From NCBI GenBank assembly GCA_963281255.1, contig OY725501.1, positions 4,007,674 through 4,071,673 of the forward strand: a DNA stretch of 64,000 nucleotides. The letters run 5' to 3'. Shown piece by piece: positions 23,401 through 26,400 of the stretch. The position numbers and the translations under genes were made by a program. The stretch comes from Aphrocallistes beatrix (Eukaryota > Porifera > Hexactinellida > Sceptrulophora > Aphrocallistidae). How positions within the stretch are numbered: the first letter of the stretch is position 1; each line of letters opens with the position of its first letter. The notes under the pieces were generated by a model that did no database searches, had not been told where the DNA came from, and saw nothing but the letters and a program-made list of their open reading frames with translations.

Positions 23401-26400
23401 GCTGGGCTTTTCAGTCTCAGTTGGAGATTGTCACCTTGCACTTGTAGGAAGTCCAACTCATTCCCTTCTTCCCCTTCCTTAGGACAGTCCAAGAGGACGT
23501 CTGACTTCTTCCCGTCAGCACTGAACTTGACCATGATGATGCCATAGTTGGTGGAATCTGGAACTAAGAACTCGGCGGTAGTTTCAGTTCCCCAAGTTTC
23601 TGCACTGCCTCCGTTCTCCGTAGTCCCAGTCTGAGAGCAGACGGCGTTGTTCCCAGCTTTGCTGCAGTCTCCTCCCAAATCCTTTTCTTGCTGACACGGG
23701 AAAAAGGTGTAAGTGACTCCCTGATGTGAAGTTGTGAACATCTTTCCGGACAGACTGGACAGATCAACGATTCCCTTCGAATGCTGGCATTTGCAATCAG
23801 ACAACTTGTGACACACTTCTTTGGATTTTGTCGAGAGAGCTGTTTCCTTGTCTGTTATTAGAGGTGAATGTGTCGTCTTCGTGTGTGGCGAGGGAGATGG
23901 GGAGCTAGGCTTGTAGCAGGCAGCTGGGCTCTTCAGTCTCAGTTGGAGATTGTCACCTTGCACCTGTAGGAAGTCCAACTCATTCCCTTCTTCCCCTTCC
24001 TTAGGACAGTCCAAGAGGACGTCTGACTTCCTCCCGTCAGCACTGAACTTGACCATGATGATGTCATAGTTGGTGGAATCTGGAACTAAGAACTCGGCGG
24101 TAGTTTCAGTACCCCAAGTTTCAGCACTGCCTCCGTTCTCCGTAATCTCAGTCTGAGAGCAGACGGCGTTGTTCCCAGCTTTGCTGCAGTCTCCTCCCAA
24201 ATCCTTTTCTTGCTGACACGGGAAAAAGGTGTAAGTGACTCCCTGATGTGAAGTTGTGAACATCTTTCCGGACAGACTGGACAGATCTACGATTCCCTTC
24301 GAATGCTGGCATTTGCAGTCGGACAACTTGTGACACACTTCTTTGGATTTTGTCGAGAGAGCTGTTTCTTCGTCTGTTATTGGAGGTGAATGTGTCGTCT
24401 TCGTGTGTGGTGTGGGAGATGGGGAGCTAGGCTTGTAGCAGGCAGCTGGGCTTTTCAGTCTCAGTTGGAGATTGTCACCTTGCACTTGTAGGAAGTCCAA
24501 CTCATTCCCTTCTTCCCCTTCCTTAGGACAGTCCAAGAGGACGTCTGACTTCTTCCCGTCAGCACTGAACTTGACCATGATGATGCCATAGTTGGTGGAA
24601 TCTGGAACTAAGAACTCGGCTGTAGTTTCAGTTCCCCAAGTTTCAGCACTGCCTCCGTTCTCCGTAGTCCCAGTCTGAGAGCAGACGGCGTTGTTCCCAG
24701 CTTTGCTGCAGTCTCCTCCCAAATCCTTTTCTTGCTGACACGGGAAAAAGGTGTAAGTGACTCCCTGATGTGAAGTTGTGAACATCTTTCCGGACAGACT
24801 GGACAGATCGACGATTCCCTTCGAATGCTGGCATTTGCAGTCGGACAACTTGTGACACACTTCTTTGGTTCCACTGGCGAGTAGGATGCAGCTCAGTAGG
24901 AAGATTATTTTGTAGAAGTTCATCTTGATTGGTTGATTTGAAGTTTGTTTGTTGAAGAGTGTTGCACATTCTCTCTTTTATAGACAATTCGCTAGCCCAT
25001 TAGATACCACACTCACAAGTTGGAATGTCTATAATTAGGATGTATTTACAACGTAATATCCCACAGCAATAATAGTTCCCTGATTTGTGATGAATAACGT
25101 AAGCGTAACATTACTGAAGACAGAAAGTACTCAAGTAATACTGAATAATGTTCCAGGTCAGTCATTGGCTAATTTGACCGACACAATAACCTTAATTAGT
25201 TCCACTTTCTCAGTCCAGTTCGTTGCGTCTTCACGTGAAGATAAACTGCCACATGGCACATGAAAGGACACATTCATAGACACTTTGATTAACCACATAT
25301 ATTTCAATGACACGAAATTGTGTACATATAGTATTTATCGCATATTCGTGAGTTTTATACTATAATAAGAATATAATGTTGCTAAAATTTTCCCTCTGTC
25401 GATGATGGTATAGTGGCACTAAGGTTCCATACCTCGCATTTTCAAGGTACAGTCGAAACAGGTTTTTTCTAACTCCGGTTTATCCTTACTTATCCGTTTT
25501 TTCTTACTAATTCAGAATCTTAATTATGTAAAAAATTCCAAATCTATATAAATTTTCATCGGTTTCTCTTACTGTTTGAACCTGTAAAGAAATAGTAAGA
25601 AAAAAACGGTTTCGACTATATACGCACCATGTTCTTCTACAACAAAGTATTTAATCAATAGTGATTAATTATAAATCATTAATTAGAAGAATATTAAAAT
25701 ATTATTGAATTTGTGTTGAGTGGTGCTAGTTGCGAAATGGAATTGTCTTGCAAGGATTTATTTGCATAAACCAATTCGAGGTAATCGGGATGGATTGATT
25801 GGCTTTCTCTCTTCCAGAGTGAAGAATCTGTTCAATGCATCTTAATGAGAGATTACAATTAATTGAATAAATATTTAATCAGAATTTTGATTAATTAATA
25901 CTAGTAATTGATTGGTTAAAAGCATGAAAAAAGGATTTTGAGGGAAAATCAAAATTCCTTCCGAAAATTAGTTAAATTTCTGTATTTATGATTCATATCT
26001 AGAAAGGAGAATTCTTTGTGGCATAAACCATCCGTACGCGCGCTTTAGTTGTAAGAACCGCCTTAGTGCACCGAATAATATAACAAATAACTAACTCATT
26101 CATCCTAAAAATAACTAACTCATTCATCCAAAAACAAAGATCTTCTTATCAATTATTGTCTATTCTAGTCTTGATGGTGACAATGGCATTAATGATCCTA
26201 GAACTTATCAGGTTTTTAAGGGAGAGAAGGGGCAATTCCTCCCCCTGAACGTCTGAACAAGGCAACTGACACAACAGTTAATTTTACTCCTCCTAAATTC
26301 TCATAAATTTCAAATTGCCCCCATTGATTTTTTTCTGAAAAATCACTTTTTATTATTATAATCTTAAGTAAATACTCTGTTGCTCGCAATAACAAGGATA

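Larger units (their letters stand above)
19456..25290. repeat. 5.8 kb inverted repeat carrying two receptor genes tail to tail
   Basis: The left arm starts near 19456 (AATCAAAGTGTCTATGAATG) and the right arm ends near 25290 with the inverse. Promoter, 5' UTR, coding sequence and 3' flank are mirrored almost base for base. The arms differ mainly in that the right gene has two more 522-base domain units. The unique centre (about 21600-22110) contains a MITE. Confidence 0.85.

Noticed and set aside
4417-24923. ST13 interpreted as two broken halves by inversion
   Set aside because: All six exons are on the same strand, in order and in phase 0 with consensus splice sites, so a long intron is simpler.
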